Assembly: GCF_004339565.1 (NCBI RefSeq)
Contig: NZ_SMFZ01000002.1
Span: 2,728,001-2,792,000, forward strand
DNA: 64,000 nucleotides
Origin: Pseudonocardia endophytica
GTDB lineage: Bacteria; Actinomycetota; Actinomycetes; Mycobacteriales; Pseudonocardiaceae
Direction of reading: 5' to 3'
The position numbers and the translations under genes are program-made. Positions 23,898-32,470 of this stretch are shown piece by piece (the stretch's first letter is position 1; each line of letters starts with the position of its first letter). Below the pieces are notes generated by a model. It ran no database searches and was not told where the DNA came from. It saw nothing but the letters and a program-made list of their open reading frames with translations.

Positions 23898-23910
23898 GTC
23901 CCTAACTATT
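23885..23910. promoter_or_regulatory. Perfect 26-bp operator-like palindrome over the ArsR start codon
   Basis: AATAGTTAGG (23885-23894) and CCTAACTATT (23901-23910) are exact reverse complements around a 6-bp centre that contains the ArsR ATG. The element is strikingly AT-rich for this DNA and also contains the last two codons and the stop of the upstream PucR gene. Position and symmetry fit the binding site of the ArsR protein itself. Confidence 0.75.
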
Positions 23911-25695
23911 GCCCGGCCGGGGCTCCCGCGCAAGCTGCACGTCGCGGACCATCAGCGCGACCTGCAGCTCGAACACGCCCTCGGTCTCGCGCGGATCCGT
24001 GCCGGTGAGCGCCGCCACCCGGCGCAGCCGGTAGCTGACGGTGTGCGGGTGCAGGTGGAGCGCCCGAGCGGTGTCCGTCGTCGAACAGCCGGTGCGCAAC
24101 CACGCCCGCAGCGTGTGCACGAGCTCGCCCGCCCGGGTGCGGTCGTGCTCCTCCAACGCTCCGAGGCGGCGGTCGGCGAGACGTCGCAGCCCGTCCGGCG
24201 TGCCGGTCTCCAGCAGCATCCCGGCCACGCCCAGCCGGTCGAGGTCGATCACGCCGCCGTCGCGGGCGAGCCGGTGCGCCGTGCGGACGGTCCGCCACGC
24301 GACCGGGTAGTCGGCGACCTCGGTCACCGTGCGCCCCAGCACGATCGGCCCCCGGTCTCCGACGAGCGCGGCCAGCGCCGCGGCGAGCGTGTCGCGTCCG
24401 GAGGGATCGCCGGGCACGAGGACGACGAGCGCGCCGTCGTGCTCGCCGGCGAGCGGCCGGGCGCCCGACCGGGCGGCGAGCCCGCCGGACAACGCCGCCG
24501 TGCCGGGGGAGGCGGCGGCCGGGATCAACACCACGGTGTGCGGCCGGGTCAGGTCGTGGCCCAGCGCGCGGGCGCGGTCGAGCAGGCTGCGCTCGTCGCC
24601 GGTGCCGCTCACCAGCTCGACGGCCAGGTCGCGGGTCAACCGCAGCTCGGTCTCGACCGCGCGCCTGCGCTTGAGCAGCTCCAGCGCCACGAGCAGGGAG
24701 AACCGCTCGATCACCGGACGGTCCGGCCACTCGGTGTCTGCTCCGGTGTCGCCGCCCGAGCCGGAGCCCGGGTCGGGCCGGGACACCCACAGCCGGGCCG
24801 CCAGCTCGTCGGCGACCGCCACCGGCACCACCCACGCACGCCGCCCGCGCGACGGTCGCAACCGGACCGCTCGCCGGTCGTCGTCCACGGTGGACAGCGC
24901 ACGCAGGAGGGTCCGGCTCGTCCGGGTCGGTGGCGCCGGTGGGACTCCGGGAGCCGGGTCGCCGGCGCGGCCCAGGACCGTGCCGTCGAGCGCCTCCAGC
25001 ACCACCGACGCCCCGAGCGCGTGGGCCAGTGCGTCCAGCACGCCGTCGAGCCCGGCGTCGTCGAGCAGCAGCCGCATCACGTTGCGGTCCTGCTGCTCGG
25101 CCCACTCCCGGCGCTCACGCTCGCGCAGCAGGTCGGCGATCGTGCGCTGCTCCGCGTCGCGCAGGTCCGCCGTCTTCAGCACGGTCGCGGCGTACTGGGC
25201 CATCAGCTCGGCGAGCGCCAGCTCGTCGGAGCCGAACTCACGCACGGTCGTCGTGTAGCCGACGAGCACGCCGGCGACCGGCCCGTCGGAGTCCCCGAGC
25301 GGGACGGCGAGCACCGACCGGATGCCCTCGGCGCGCACCAGCTCCTGCCACGGCTGCAGCGTGTCGGTCGCCGTCACGTCCGGCAGCAGGACCGTCCGGC
25401 GCTCGCGGACCGCCTGCGCGGCAGGCAGATCGGAGGTGTGGTCCGCCGGGTGCACGAGCAGCGGGTGTGCGGCGTCGAGGTCCTGTAGGTAGTGCTCGGT
25501 CAGCGCGTGCCCGGCGCGCACGACGAGCCGCTCGCCGGAGGGGTCGAGCAGCATCACCGAGCACCGCTCGACGCGCGCCAGCTCGCACGTGTGCCGGGCG
25601 ACCCGGCCGAGCACCGCGTCGCGCGGTTCGTCGGCGTTCAACGCGCGCAGCACGTCCGCCGCCGCGGCCATCCACCCCAGGTCGGTCCCGATCAT
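23902..25695 (-). CDS. PucR-type transcriptional regulator with GAF domain
   Basis: A 597-residue regulator. Residues about 15-175 form a GAF sensor domain (ARVERCSVMLLDPSGERLVVRAG, IRSVLAVPLGDSDGPVAGVLVGY). A middle region precedes the GGDEF-like/CdaR domain, and the C-terminal PucR HTH_30 lies in the last 80 residues (LVHTLRAWLRTGCSTTDTARALHLHPHTVSYRLRRVAALTG). PucR/CdaR proteins activate purine, sugar-acid or amide catabolism on ligand binding. The ATG at 25695 follows GGGAG. It is divergent from hyuA with 117 bp between, and is the obvious candidate regulator of the hydantoinase operon. Confidence 0.88.
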   Translation of the reverse strand: MIGTDLGWMAAAADVLRALNADEPRDAVLGRVARHTCELARVERCSVMLLDPSGERLVVRAGHALTEHYLQDLDAAHPLLVHPADHTSDLPAAQAVRERRTVLLPDVTATDTLQPWQELVRAEGIRSVLAVPLGDSDGPVAGVLVGYTTTVREFGSDELALAELMAQYAATVLKTADLRDAEQRTIADLLRERERREWAEQQDRNVMRLLLDDAGLDGVLDALAHALGASVVLEALDGTVLGRAGDPAPGVPPAPPTRTSRTLLRALSTVDDDRRAVRLRPSRGRRAWVVPVAVADELAARLWVSRPDPGSGSGGDTGADTEWPDRPVIERFSLLVALELLKRRRAVETELRLTRDLAVELVSGTGDERSLLDRARALGHDLTRPHTVVLIPAAASPGTAALSGGLAARSGARPLAGEHDGALVVLVPGDPSGRDTLAAALAALVGDRGPIVLGRTVTEVADYPVAWRTVRTAHRLARDGGVIDLDRLGVAGMLLETGTPDGLRRLADRRLGALEEHDRTRAGELVHTLRAWLRTGCSTTDTARALHLHPHTVSYRLRRVAALTGTDPRETEGVFELQVALMVRDVQLAREPRPGNS

Positions 25696-25812
25696 CGCCG
25701 CTCCCGGGCTCGATACGTGGCCGGCACAACGACTCGCGGCCGACGTTGGTCGTCGCGACATAGCGTAGCCCCGGCCGGGAAGCGAGCATGTGTCACACGT
25801 CACGAGGATGGG
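25696..25812. promoter_or_regulatory. Divergent control region, pucR / hyuA
   Basis: This 117-bp region should hold both promoters. The only symmetric element noted is a short inverted repeat GTGTCACAC at 25790-25798, next to the presumed hyuA Shine-Dalgarno. No clear sigma-70 hexamers were assigned. Confidence 0.3.
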
Positions 25813-27942
25813 GTGGTCCGCTTGTTCCGCGTCGGCATCGACATCGGCGGCACGTTCACCGACTGCGTCGCCGTCGACGAGGACACCGGAGCGGTCACCA
25901 CCTGCAAGGTCCCGACGACGCCGCACGACCAGTCCGAGGGCTTCCTCGCCGGGATCGAGGCGCTCGGCATCCCGGTCGAGCGGATCTCGCTGGTGCTGCA
26001 CGGCTGCACGGTCGGGCTGAACGCCGTCCTCACCCGCACCGGCGCGACGATCGGCGTGATCACCACAGAGGGCTTCCGGGACGTGCTCGCGATGGGCCGC
26101 GGCCAGCGCCCGAGCGGGGACCAGTTCAACCCGCGATGGCAGCGGGCGTTCGGCGACACCCGCGACCCGTTCTGCCCCCGCCACCTGCGGCGCACCGTGC
26201 CGGGCCGGATCGACCGGACCGGTCAGGAGGTCGTCGCGCTCGACGAGGAGGCGGTCCGCCGGGAGGCGCGGTTCCTCGTCGACCATGGCGTCGAGGCGAT
26301 CCTGGTGTGCTTCCTGAACTCCTACGCCGACGACAAGCACGAGCGGCGCGCGGCCGCCGTCGTCGCGGACGTGGCGGGGGACCTGCCGGTCTGGACGTCC
26401 ACCGGCGTGCACCCGTGCTTCAAGGAGTACCCGCGGTTCTCGACGGCGGCCGTGAACACCTACGTCGGCCCGCTCGTGCAGCGCTACCTGGACCGGGCCG
26501 AGCGCAGGCTCGCCGAGGCCGGCTACACCGGGCCGCTGATGCTCATGCAGTCCAACGGCGGCGTGCTGCCCGCGCGGACGGCGCGCGAGCGCCCGGCGTA
26601 CACGCTGCAGTCCGGCCCGACCGGTGGGGTGACCGGGACCGAGCGCGCAGGCCGCCGGATCGGGAAGGCGGACCTGATCACCCTGGACATCGGCGGGACC
26701 AGCGCGGACTGCGCGGTGATCGCCGACGGGCGGCCCGCGCTCACCACCGAGCTCGAGCTGGAGCACGACGTGATCATCGCCCTGCCCGCGATGGACGTGC
26801 ACTCGATCGGTGCCGGCGGCGGGTCGGTGGCGTGGGTGGACCGGCGCGGAGCGCTGCGGGTCGGTCCGCGCAGCGCGGGAGCCGTGCCCGGCCCGGCCTG
26901 CTACGGCCGTGGCGGGACCGAGCCGACCGTCACCGACGCGCTCGCCGTGCTCGGCATCCTCGACCCGGCCCGGTTCATGGGCGGGAACGCGGAGTTCGAC
27001 ACGGACGCCGCGCGCGCGGCCGTCGCGCCGATCGCCGACTCGCTGTCGCTGACGCCGGAGGCCGCCGCCCAGGCCGTCGTGGACATCGCGACGTCGGCGA
27101 TGGTCGAGGCGGCCCGCGAGGTGTCCGTCTACAACGGGATCGACCCGCGCACGTTCGGGCTCTACGTCTACGGCTCGGCCGGGCCGGTGTTCGGGCCGCG
27201 GATCGGGCGGGAGCTGGGCGCCGAGTCGGTGATCGTCCCGCCGCAGCCGGGAGAGCTGTCCGCGTACGGGCTGGCGCTCGCGGACCTGCGCTGCGACGTC
27301 GGCGAGCCCGTCGTGCGGGCGCTCGGCGCGCTGTCACCAGACGAGCTCGAGGCGGCCTACCAGCGCCTGCGCGACGAGGCCGGACGCACTCTGAGCAGGG
27401 GCGACACCCCTCCCGACCCCGAACGAACGGCACCCTCGAGTACCGGCACTGCCCGAACGGCCCGTTCGTTCGGCACGGACGGCGAGATCGGCTACACCCG
27501 GTGGCTGGACGGCCGCTACCAGGGCCAGACCTGGGAGACGAACGGCGTCCCGGTGCCGGCCGGCCCCCTGGACGACGCGGCGATCGACACCGTGCGCGCC
27601 AACTTCGACGAGACGCACCGCCGCACATGGGGCTACGCCGTCCGCCGCGCGGACGTGAAGGCGACGATGGCCCGGGTGACCGCGACCGTCGAGCTCGGCA
27701 CGCCGGACGCGCCGGAGCTGTCGTCCACACCGGACGGACGGGAACCGGAGACCGGACGGGTGCATCTCGGGGGTCGATGGCGGGAGATCCCGATCGTGCG
27801 CCGGGACGCGCTGGCGGCGGGGGAGGCCGTCGCCGGACCAGCACTCGTCGTACAGCCGACGGCGACGACCGTCCTGCACGACGGCGACGCCGCGACCGTC
27901 GACCCGACCGGGCACCTGATCGTGACGTGGGGGAACCGATGA
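25813..27942 (+). CDS. hyuA: Hydantoinase/oxoprolinase family protein, HyuA-type ATPase subunit
   Basis: A 709-residue homologue of N-methylhydantoinase A / 5-oxoprolinase / acetone-carboxylase beta-type subunits. It carries the actin-like ATP-binding motifs GIDIGGTFTDCVAVD at the N-terminus and TLDIGGTSADCAVI in the middle, plus LHGCTVGLNAVLTRTGA and MQSNGG. These enzymes use ATP to activate an amide or carbonyl for ring opening or carboxylation. GTG at 25813 is chosen for the GAGG five bases upstream. Residues 536-554 (from CCC at 27418) are encoded by a palindromic element and interrupt a loop where relatives have no equivalent residues. Stop overlaps hyuB (ATGA). Confidence 0.88.
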   Translation: MVRLFRVGIDIGGTFTDCVAVDEDTGAVTTCKVPTTPHDQSEGFLAGIEALGIPVERISLVLHGCTVGLNAVLTRTGATIGVITTEGFRDVLAMGRGQRPSGDQFNPRWQRAFGDTRDPFCPRHLRRTVPGRIDRTGQEVVALDEEAVRREARFLVDHGVEAILVCFLNSYADDKHERRAAAVVADVAGDLPVWTSTGVHPCFKEYPRFSTAAVNTYVGPLVQRYLDRAERRLAEAGYTGPLMLMQSNGGVLPARTARERPAYTLQSGPTGGVTGTERAGRRIGKADLITLDIGGTSADCAVIADGRPALTTELELEHDVIIALPAMDVHSIGAGGGSVAWVDRRGALRVGPRSAGAVPGPACYGRGGTEPTVTDALAVLGILDPARFMGGNAEFDTDAARAAVAPIADSLSLTPEAAAQAVVDIATSAMVEAAREVSVYNGIDPRTFGLYVYGSAGPVFGPRIGRELGAESVIVPPQPGELSAYGLALADLRCDVGEPVVRALGALSPDELEAAYQRLRDEAGRTLSRGDTPPDPERTAPSSTGTARTARSFGTDGEIGYTRWLDGRYQGQTWETNGVPVPAGPLDDAAIDTVRANFDETHRRTWGYAVRRADVKATMARVTATVELGTPDAPELSSTPDGREPETGRVHLGGRWREIPIVRRDALAAGEAVAGPALVVQPTATTVLHDGDAATVDPTGHLIVTWGNR
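27418..27474 (+). repeat. 57-bp intragenic palindromic element, copy 1 (inside hyuA)
   Basis: The outer arms CCGAACGAACGG (27419-27430) and CCGTTCGTTCGG (27462-27473) are perfect inverted repeats. The element encodes 19 residues in frame with hyuA (starting PERTAPSSTG). It aligns without gaps to the reverse complement of 61844-61900 at 44 of 57 positions, including an unbroken 17-bp block at the start. The flanking 20 bp on the left also look related. Confidence 0.75.
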
Positions 27943-29924
27943 GCGAGCAGCCGGTCGGCGGCGAGCACGCCGTCACCCTCGAGATCATCCGCAGCGCGTT
28001 CTTCGCGACCGTCCGCCAGGCCGGGCGGATCATCCTGCGCTCCAGCTTCTCGCCGATCATCCGGGACGCGTTCGACTTCTGCGTGACCCTGATCGGCCCG
28101 CCACCGGGCGTGCGCGACGACATGGACCTCGACGTCGTCGCGATGAACGAGAGCCTGGCCCACTTCTCCGGCGTCATGCCGTTCATGGTGCGGAACATGC
28201 TGTGGGAGTACGGCATCGAGAACCTGCGGCCCGGCGACATGATCGCGCTGAACAACCCGTTCAAGGGAGGCAACCACGTCTACGACAACGGGTTCTACAA
28301 GCCGGTCTTCGCCGACGGCGTGATGATCGGCGGCGTCGCGGTCAAGGCGCACCTGATGGACATGGGCGGCGTGACGGCGGGCGGCTACTCGACGCGCAAG
28401 CGCAGCCTGTTCGAGGAGGGCGTCGTGATCTCCGGGGTCCCGGTGTTCTCGGGCGGCGAGCCGTACACGCCCGGCTTCAACCTCTACTTCGACAACTCCC
28501 GGCTGCCGGACAACATGCTGGCCGACCTGCAGGCGTTGCACAGCGCGTGCTCGTTCGCCGAGGAGCGGCTGCTCGCGCTCGCCGGCACGCACGGCGTCGC
28601 CACCGTGCACGACGCGATGGCGTACACGTTGGACTACGCCGACCGCTCGATGCGGGAGGGCCTGCGCGCGTTGCCGGACGGCGACTTCGTCGGGGAGGAC
28701 GGGATCGACGGCGACGCGTTCCACGACGAGCCCTACGTCGTGCGCACGACCGTTCGCAAGCGCGGCGACGAGGTGGAGGTCGACTTCTCCGGCACCACCC
28801 GCGAGGCCGCATCGAGCGTGAACTGCTCCGTGTTCGACGCCGCGAACGGCGTCTACACCGCACTCAAGTTCCTGTGCGACCCGCACAACCCGAACAACGC
28901 GGGCGCGTTCCGGGCCATCTCGGTCGTCGCGCCGGAGGGCACGTTCGTCACCGCCCGGCCGCCCGCCGCGACGACGATGTACTTCGACGCCGCCGAGGCG
29001 GTGTTCAATGCCGTCACGAAGGCGATCCTGTCCGGCACCGAGGCCCAGGCCGGTTTCGGCGGGCACTACGGCTCGAACATGGGCCTGCTGATGACCGGCA
29101 CGACGGACTCAGCCCCGTCGTCGGGCCGCCGGGACGCCGCGGGCGGGGTGGGGGAGCGGCTCGCCGCGGCGACGCAGTCGATCCCGGTCGTGCTGGAGGA
29201 CGGGGCGGGGTCCGGCCGGAAGCTGTTCGTGGCGCCGATGCTCGCCCTCGGCGGGTTCGGCGCGAGCTCCGACGGCGACGGCGAGAGCTTCGTGTCGATG
29301 AGCCAGCAGAACATCATGGACATGTCGATCGAGTCGATCGAGGAGGACCACCCGGTCGTCGTGCTCCGCAAGGAGTTCGTGGCCGACACCGGCGGGCCCG
29401 GTGAGCACCGTGGCGGCGTGGGCGTCGTCTACGACCGGATGCTCGCCGGCGACGCCGACGTCTACCCGATGCTGCTGCACCTGCGAATCCTTCCGTGGGG
29501 CGCCGACGGTGGCGCCGCGGGACGTCCGGGCGGCGCGTGGATCGGCGAGCCCTCCGGCAACGGGACGGCGGCGGCGCAGTCCTGGCTCGGCGACGACCCG
29601 CCGCTGCGCCCGCTGGGTGGCTGGTTCGACGACGACGGCGCGGCCGCCGCGCCCGGCGAGGGTCGTTGGGTGTCCGGCCTGGCCGACGTCGCGGCGGGGC
29701 CCGGCACGCTCTTCCGGGTCCGCACGCCGGGCGCGGGCGGTTGGGGCGCGGCCTGGGACCGTGACGCGGACGCCGTGCTGCGCGACGTCCGCGACGGGTA
29801 CGTGACCGTCGCCGGTGCGCGCCGCGACTACGGCGTCGTCGTCACCGGCGACCCGGAGACCGAACCGGCGGCGCTGGCCGTGGACGGGCCGGGCACCGAC
29901 GAGCTCCGCGGAGGTGTGGCATGA
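27939..29924 (+). CDS. hyuB: Hydantoinase/oxoprolinase family protein, HyuB-type subunit
   Basis: A 661-residue homologue of hydantoinase B / oxoprolinase and acetone-carboxylase alpha-type subunits. Family landmarks include VTLEIIRSAFFATVRQAGRIILRSSFSPIIRDAFDF, GDMIALNNPFKGGNHVYDN, VKAHLMDMGG and DFSGTTREAASSVNC. The C-terminal part has a GGWG end common to the family and some low-complexity loops (near residue 388 and 540) that may be lineage-specific. Coupled by ATGA overlaps to hyuA upstream and to the zinc subunit downstream. HyuA and HyuB together form the catalytic complex, converting a cyclic imide/amide or carboxylating a ketone; the substrate is open. Confidence 0.88.
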   Translation: MSEQPVGGEHAVTLEIIRSAFFATVRQAGRIILRSSFSPIIRDAFDFCVTLIGPPPGVRDDMDLDVVAMNESLAHFSGVMPFMVRNMLWEYGIENLRPGDMIALNNPFKGGNHVYDNGFYKPVFADGVMIGGVAVKAHLMDMGGVTAGGYSTRKRSLFEEGVVISGVPVFSGGEPYTPGFNLYFDNSRLPDNMLADLQALHSACSFAEERLLALAGTHGVATVHDAMAYTLDYADRSMREGLRALPDGDFVGEDGIDGDAFHDEPYVVRTTVRKRGDEVEVDFSGTTREAASSVNCSVFDAANGVYTALKFLCDPHNPNNAGAFRAISVVAPEGTFVTARPPAATTMYFDAAEAVFNAVTKAILSGTEAQAGFGGHYGSNMGLLMTGTTDSAPSSGRRDAAGGVGERLAAATQSIPVVLEDGAGSGRKLFVAPMLALGGFGASSDGDGESFVSMSQQNIMDMSIESIEEDHPVVVLRKEFVADTGGPGEHRGGVGVVYDRMLAGDADVYPMLLHLRILPWGADGGAAGRPGGAWIGEPSGNGTAAAQSWLGDDPPLRPLGGWFDDDGAAAAPGEGRWVSGLADVAAGPGTLFRVRTPGAGGWGAAWDRDADAVLRDVRDGYVTVAGARRDYGVVVTGDPETEPAALAVDGPGTDELRGGVA

Positions 29925-30160
29925 CCATGCTGTTCGGACGGCCGGGCGAGACCGAGCTGTCGGTGACCCGCACCGACCTGGACGAGACCTGCCCGTCCTG
30001 CGGGAGCGGTGCGGTGCAGGGCTACCCGCTGCTGGAGGTCACCGGATGGTGCCTGGTGGCGCGCTGCGCGGACTGCCTGCACGTGCTGCGCCGCGAACCG
30101 AGCCCGACGCCTTTCGGATTCAGCTACGTTCCCTACTCCGCGCATCTCAAGGAGCTCTGA
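29921..30160 (+). CDS. Small zinc-ribbon subunit of the hydantoinase/carboxylase complex
   Basis: A 79-residue protein with a four-cysteine site: Cys24-x2-Cys27 and Cys49-x2-Cys52, plus Cys44. It overlaps hyuB (ATGA), as the small gamma-type subunits of acetone/acetophenone carboxylases do, and is probably a zinc-binding third subunit. It is shorter than the acetone carboxylase gamma chain. The C-terminal PFGFSYVPYSAHLKEL is unlike a simple ribbon and may dock on HyuB. Its presence tips the operon towards a three-subunit, carboxylase-like enzyme rather than a two-subunit hydantoinase. Confidence 0.7.
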   Translation: MTMLFGRPGETELSVTRTDLDETCPSCGSGAVQGYPLLEVTGWCLVARCADCLHVLRREPSPTPFGFSYVPYSAHLKEL

Positions 30161-30279
30161 CCAGTCGGATCGCGTCGGCCGCACGGAGCTGCCCGTCGAG
30201 CTGTCGTCGGCGGCCGTGCCGTGCCGTGCGGCGCGCGGGAGCTGGATCGCGCGGTGTCGGGCTGACTACGGTGCCCGTC

Positions 30280-30696
30280 ATGGCGAGGTCGCGACGGGCC
30301 CGGGTGGACGACGTGCACGAGCTCGCGTCCGGGATGCCGCACGTGACGGTCGTCCACGGCAGCTCCGGGAACCCGGTCTACCAGGTGGGCGGCAGGTCGT
30401 TCGTCTTCTTCCGCACGCCGCGTCCGGACGCGAAGGACCCGGAGACCGGGGAGCGGTACGCCGACGTGATCGTGTTCTGGGTGGAGTCCGAATCGGACAA
30501 GATCGCGCTCGTCCAGGACGACTCCACCCCGTTCTTCACCACGGCGCACTTCGACGGGCACCCCTCGGTCCTGCTGCGCGCGAGCCGGATCGGTGAGCTC
30601 GGCCGCGACGAGCTGGCCGAGATCGTGCAGGACGCGTGGCTGGCCCAGGCGTCGAAGCGCCGCCGGGACACCTGGCTGGCCGAGCACGGAGGCTGA
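30280..30696 (+). CDS. MmcQ/YjbR family protein
   Basis: A 138-residue protein of the MmcQ/YjbR (CyaY-like fold) family: HELASGMPHVTVVHGSSGNPVYQVGGRSFVFF, then KIALVQDDSTPFFTTAHFDGHPSVLLRASRIGELGRDELAEIVQDAWLAQA, the standard C-terminal motif. The family is predicted to bind DNA but has no agreed function. Start is ATG at 30280 (a GTG at 30271 is an alternative). It lies 119 bp after the hydantoinase operon and just before the sirtuin gene. Confidence 0.85.
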   Translation: MARSRRARVDDVHELASGMPHVTVVHGSSGNPVYQVGGRSFVFFRTPRPDAKDPETGERYADVIVFWVESESDKIALVQDDSTPFFTTAHFDGHPSVLLRASRIGELGRDELAEIVQDAWLAQASKRRRDTWLAEHGG

Positions 30697-30728
30697 CGTC
30701 CCGGGCCGCGCCGTGTGAGGGTGGCCCG

Positions 30729-31502
30729 GTGAGCGTTTCCGACGACGACGTGGCGCGGGCGGCCGGGCTGATCGCGCACGCCCGCGGCGTGACCGTGCTG
30801 ACCGGGGCCGGCGTGTCCACCGACTCGGGCATCCCGGACTTCCGCGGCCCGCAGGGTGTGTGGACGAAGGACCCGGCCGCCGAGCGGCTGTCCTCGATCC
30901 AGGCCTACGTCGACGACCCGGAGGTCCGCCGCGAGTCGTGGCGGCAGCGGTCGGCGCACCCGGTCTGGTCGGCCCGCCCGGGTCCGGCGCACGAGGCGCT
31001 GGTGACGCTGGAACGCTCCGGCAAGCTCGTCGCACTGCTCACCCAGAACATCGACGAGCTGCACCAGGCCGCCGGGTCGTCGCCGGAACGCGTGGTGGAG
31101 CTGCACGGCACGATGCACCACGTCGTGTGCCTGAGCTGCGGGATGCGTGCCCCGATGTCGGACGCGCTGCGCCGCGTCGAGGCGGGGGAGGACGACCCGC
31201 CCTGCGCGGACTGCGGCGGGATCCTGAAGTCCGCGACGATCAGTTTCGGACAGGCGCTGGACACCCGGGTGCTGCTCAAGGCGCACGCGGCCGCGCAGAA
31301 CTGCGACGTGCTCGTCGCGGCCGGGACGTCGCTGGGCGTGCACCCGGCGGCCGGCTTCGTCGAGGTGGCCGCCGACGCCGGGGCGGACGTCGTGATCGTC
31401 AACGCCGAACCGACGCCGTACGACGACATCGCGGCCGTCGTCCTTCGTGGCGGGACGGGGGATCTCCTGCCGCGGATCGTGGGCGGGACCGGCGGGCTCT
31501 AG
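30729..31502 (+). CDS. Sir2-family NAD-dependent protein deacylase
   Basis: A 257-residue sirtuin. GAGVS and DFRG in residues 26-40 bind NAD, TQNID at 105-109, and catalytic His126 is in ELHG. A structural zinc site is complete: Cys134, Cys137, Cys159, Cys162. The FGQAL motif replaces the more usual FGE. Expected to deacylate lysines on target proteins, such as acyl-CoA synthetases. The GTG at 30729 follows GAGGGTGG. Its stop overlaps the convergent membrane-protein gene by 4 bp. Confidence 0.92.
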   Translation: MSVSDDDVARAAGLIAHARGVTVLTGAGVSTDSGIPDFRGPQGVWTKDPAAERLSSIQAYVDDPEVRRESWRQRSAHPVWSARPGPAHEALVTLERSGKLVALLTQNIDELHQAAGSSPERVVELHGTMHHVVCLSCGMRAPMSDALRRVEAGEDDPPCADCGGILKSATISFGQALDTRVLLKAHAAAQNCDVLVAAGTSLGVHPAAGFVEVAADAGADVVIVNAEPTPYDDIAAVVLRGGTGDLLPRIVGGTGGL

Positions 31503-32293
31503 CGGAGGTCGCCGGGAAGGCGCTCGTTGACCTCCGGGAGCAGCGCCTTGCGGAGGTCGCCCGCGGTGCCCGGCGACATGCCCGCGGTCTTCGCCCCGTC
31601 CGCGACGGCCTTGCTCACGCCACCCCGCTGGACGACGCGCGCCACCTGCGTCGCACCCTCGGCCACGGCGGAGGCGCCGAGGATGCCACCCATCCAGTTG
31701 ACGAGCGTCGGCCCCAGATCGCCGGCGACGTCGCGTGCGCCGGGGAAGGCGACCAGACCGATGAACAGCACGACGACCGGAAGGGAGGCCGCGACCCGCA
31801 GGGTCCGGAACAACAACAGGCCGATCGCCAACGCGCCCAGTGCCGTCCCCCCGATGCCGAACGCGACCTTCATCGCTGACGTGAACGGCCGGATCCCACT
31901 CGCGGCCAGCCACCAGAGCGCGGTGAGCAGCAGGAAGAACAGGAACAGGACGATCGGCCCGACAAAGTCGATCTTCTTGCGGCCGAGGGTGAACCAGGTG
32001 ATCCCGATGATGACCAGAGGTAGGACCACGGCGAGTCCCAGCAGGAGCACGGTGACGCCGTTCGCCGCCGACGAGCCGACCGGCAGTCCTGTCGCGCCGC
32101 CGTCGCTACCCGGTATCAGCAGTGCGGCGACCCAGAACGAGACGACGGCCAGTACCACCCCGCCGACGTGCCCGTTGGCGAGATCCAGCGGATTCCGCGA
32201 CTCGACGCCGCCGTCGCCGGTGCCGTCGACGGCCGGCGGAACGGGTGGGTTCACGGGCTGTGCGTGGGCAGCCGTCTCGGTGAGCGCCGTCAT
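31499..32293 (-). CDS. Integral membrane protein, function unknown
   Basis: A 264-residue protein with a 45-residue polar N-terminus, five to six transmembrane helices (for example VVLAVVSFWVAALLI; GVTVLLLGLAVVLPLVIIGITWFTL; IVLFLFFLLLTALWWLA; ASLPVVVLFIGLVAFPG) and a soluble, weakly amphipathic C-terminal part. No recognised family. The ATG at 32293 follows a GGAGG ribosome-binding site at 9 bases. It is divergent from the small membrane protein at 32471. Confidence 0.72.
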   Translation of the reverse strand: MTALTETAAHAQPVNPPVPPAVDGTGDGGVESRNPLDLANGHVGGVVLAVVSFWVAALLIPGSDGGATGLPVGSSAANGVTVLLLGLAVVLPLVIIGITWFTLGRKKIDFVGPIVLFLFFLLLTALWWLAASGIRPFTSAMKVAFGIGGTALGALAIGLLLFRTLRVAASLPVVVLFIGLVAFPGARDVAGDLGPTLVNWMGGILGASAVAEGATQVARVVQRGGVSKAVADGAKTAGMSPGTAGDLRKALLPEVNERLPGDLR

Positions 32294-32403
32294 CTCGGTC
32301 GACCCTCCAGGCGTCGGCAGGTGGGACGTCACAGCGTGGGGTCCGGCCGGCCCGACGGCATCGCCAACGTTGACGAGGTCCGCGCGCGAGACCGTCCGAT
32401 CCG

Positions 32404-32420
32404 GATGAATTGCGCATTCG
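32404..32420 (+). promoter_or_regulatory. AT-rich motif GATGAATTGCGCATTCG upstream of a membrane-protein gene
   Basis: GATGAATTGCGCATTCG lies 50 bp before the GTG at 32471 in an unusually AT-rich patch that continues GACGCGAATAAAATT. Nearly the same word (GATGAATGCGCATTCG) occurs at 34763-34778 before another gene, and a weaker one (CATGAATTGCGCGTCCG) near 39100. A shared regulatory site is possible. Confidence 0.35.
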
Positions 32421-32470
32421 ACGCGAATAAAATTGATGACCGATCCGCGGAATGGTGTGACGATTTCGGC

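Noticed and set aside
23902..26802. A 966-codon frame on the minus strand that would extend the PucR gene across the hyuA start
   Set aside because: The added N-terminus is antisense to hyuA, lacks any domain, and the GAF domain begins right after the ATG at 25695, which has a ribosome-binding site.
29100..29160. Low-complexity loop in hyuB (SAPSSGRRDAAGGVGERLAA) as another palindromic element
   Set aside because: No inverted-repeat arms and no similarity to the two 57-bp copies could be seen.
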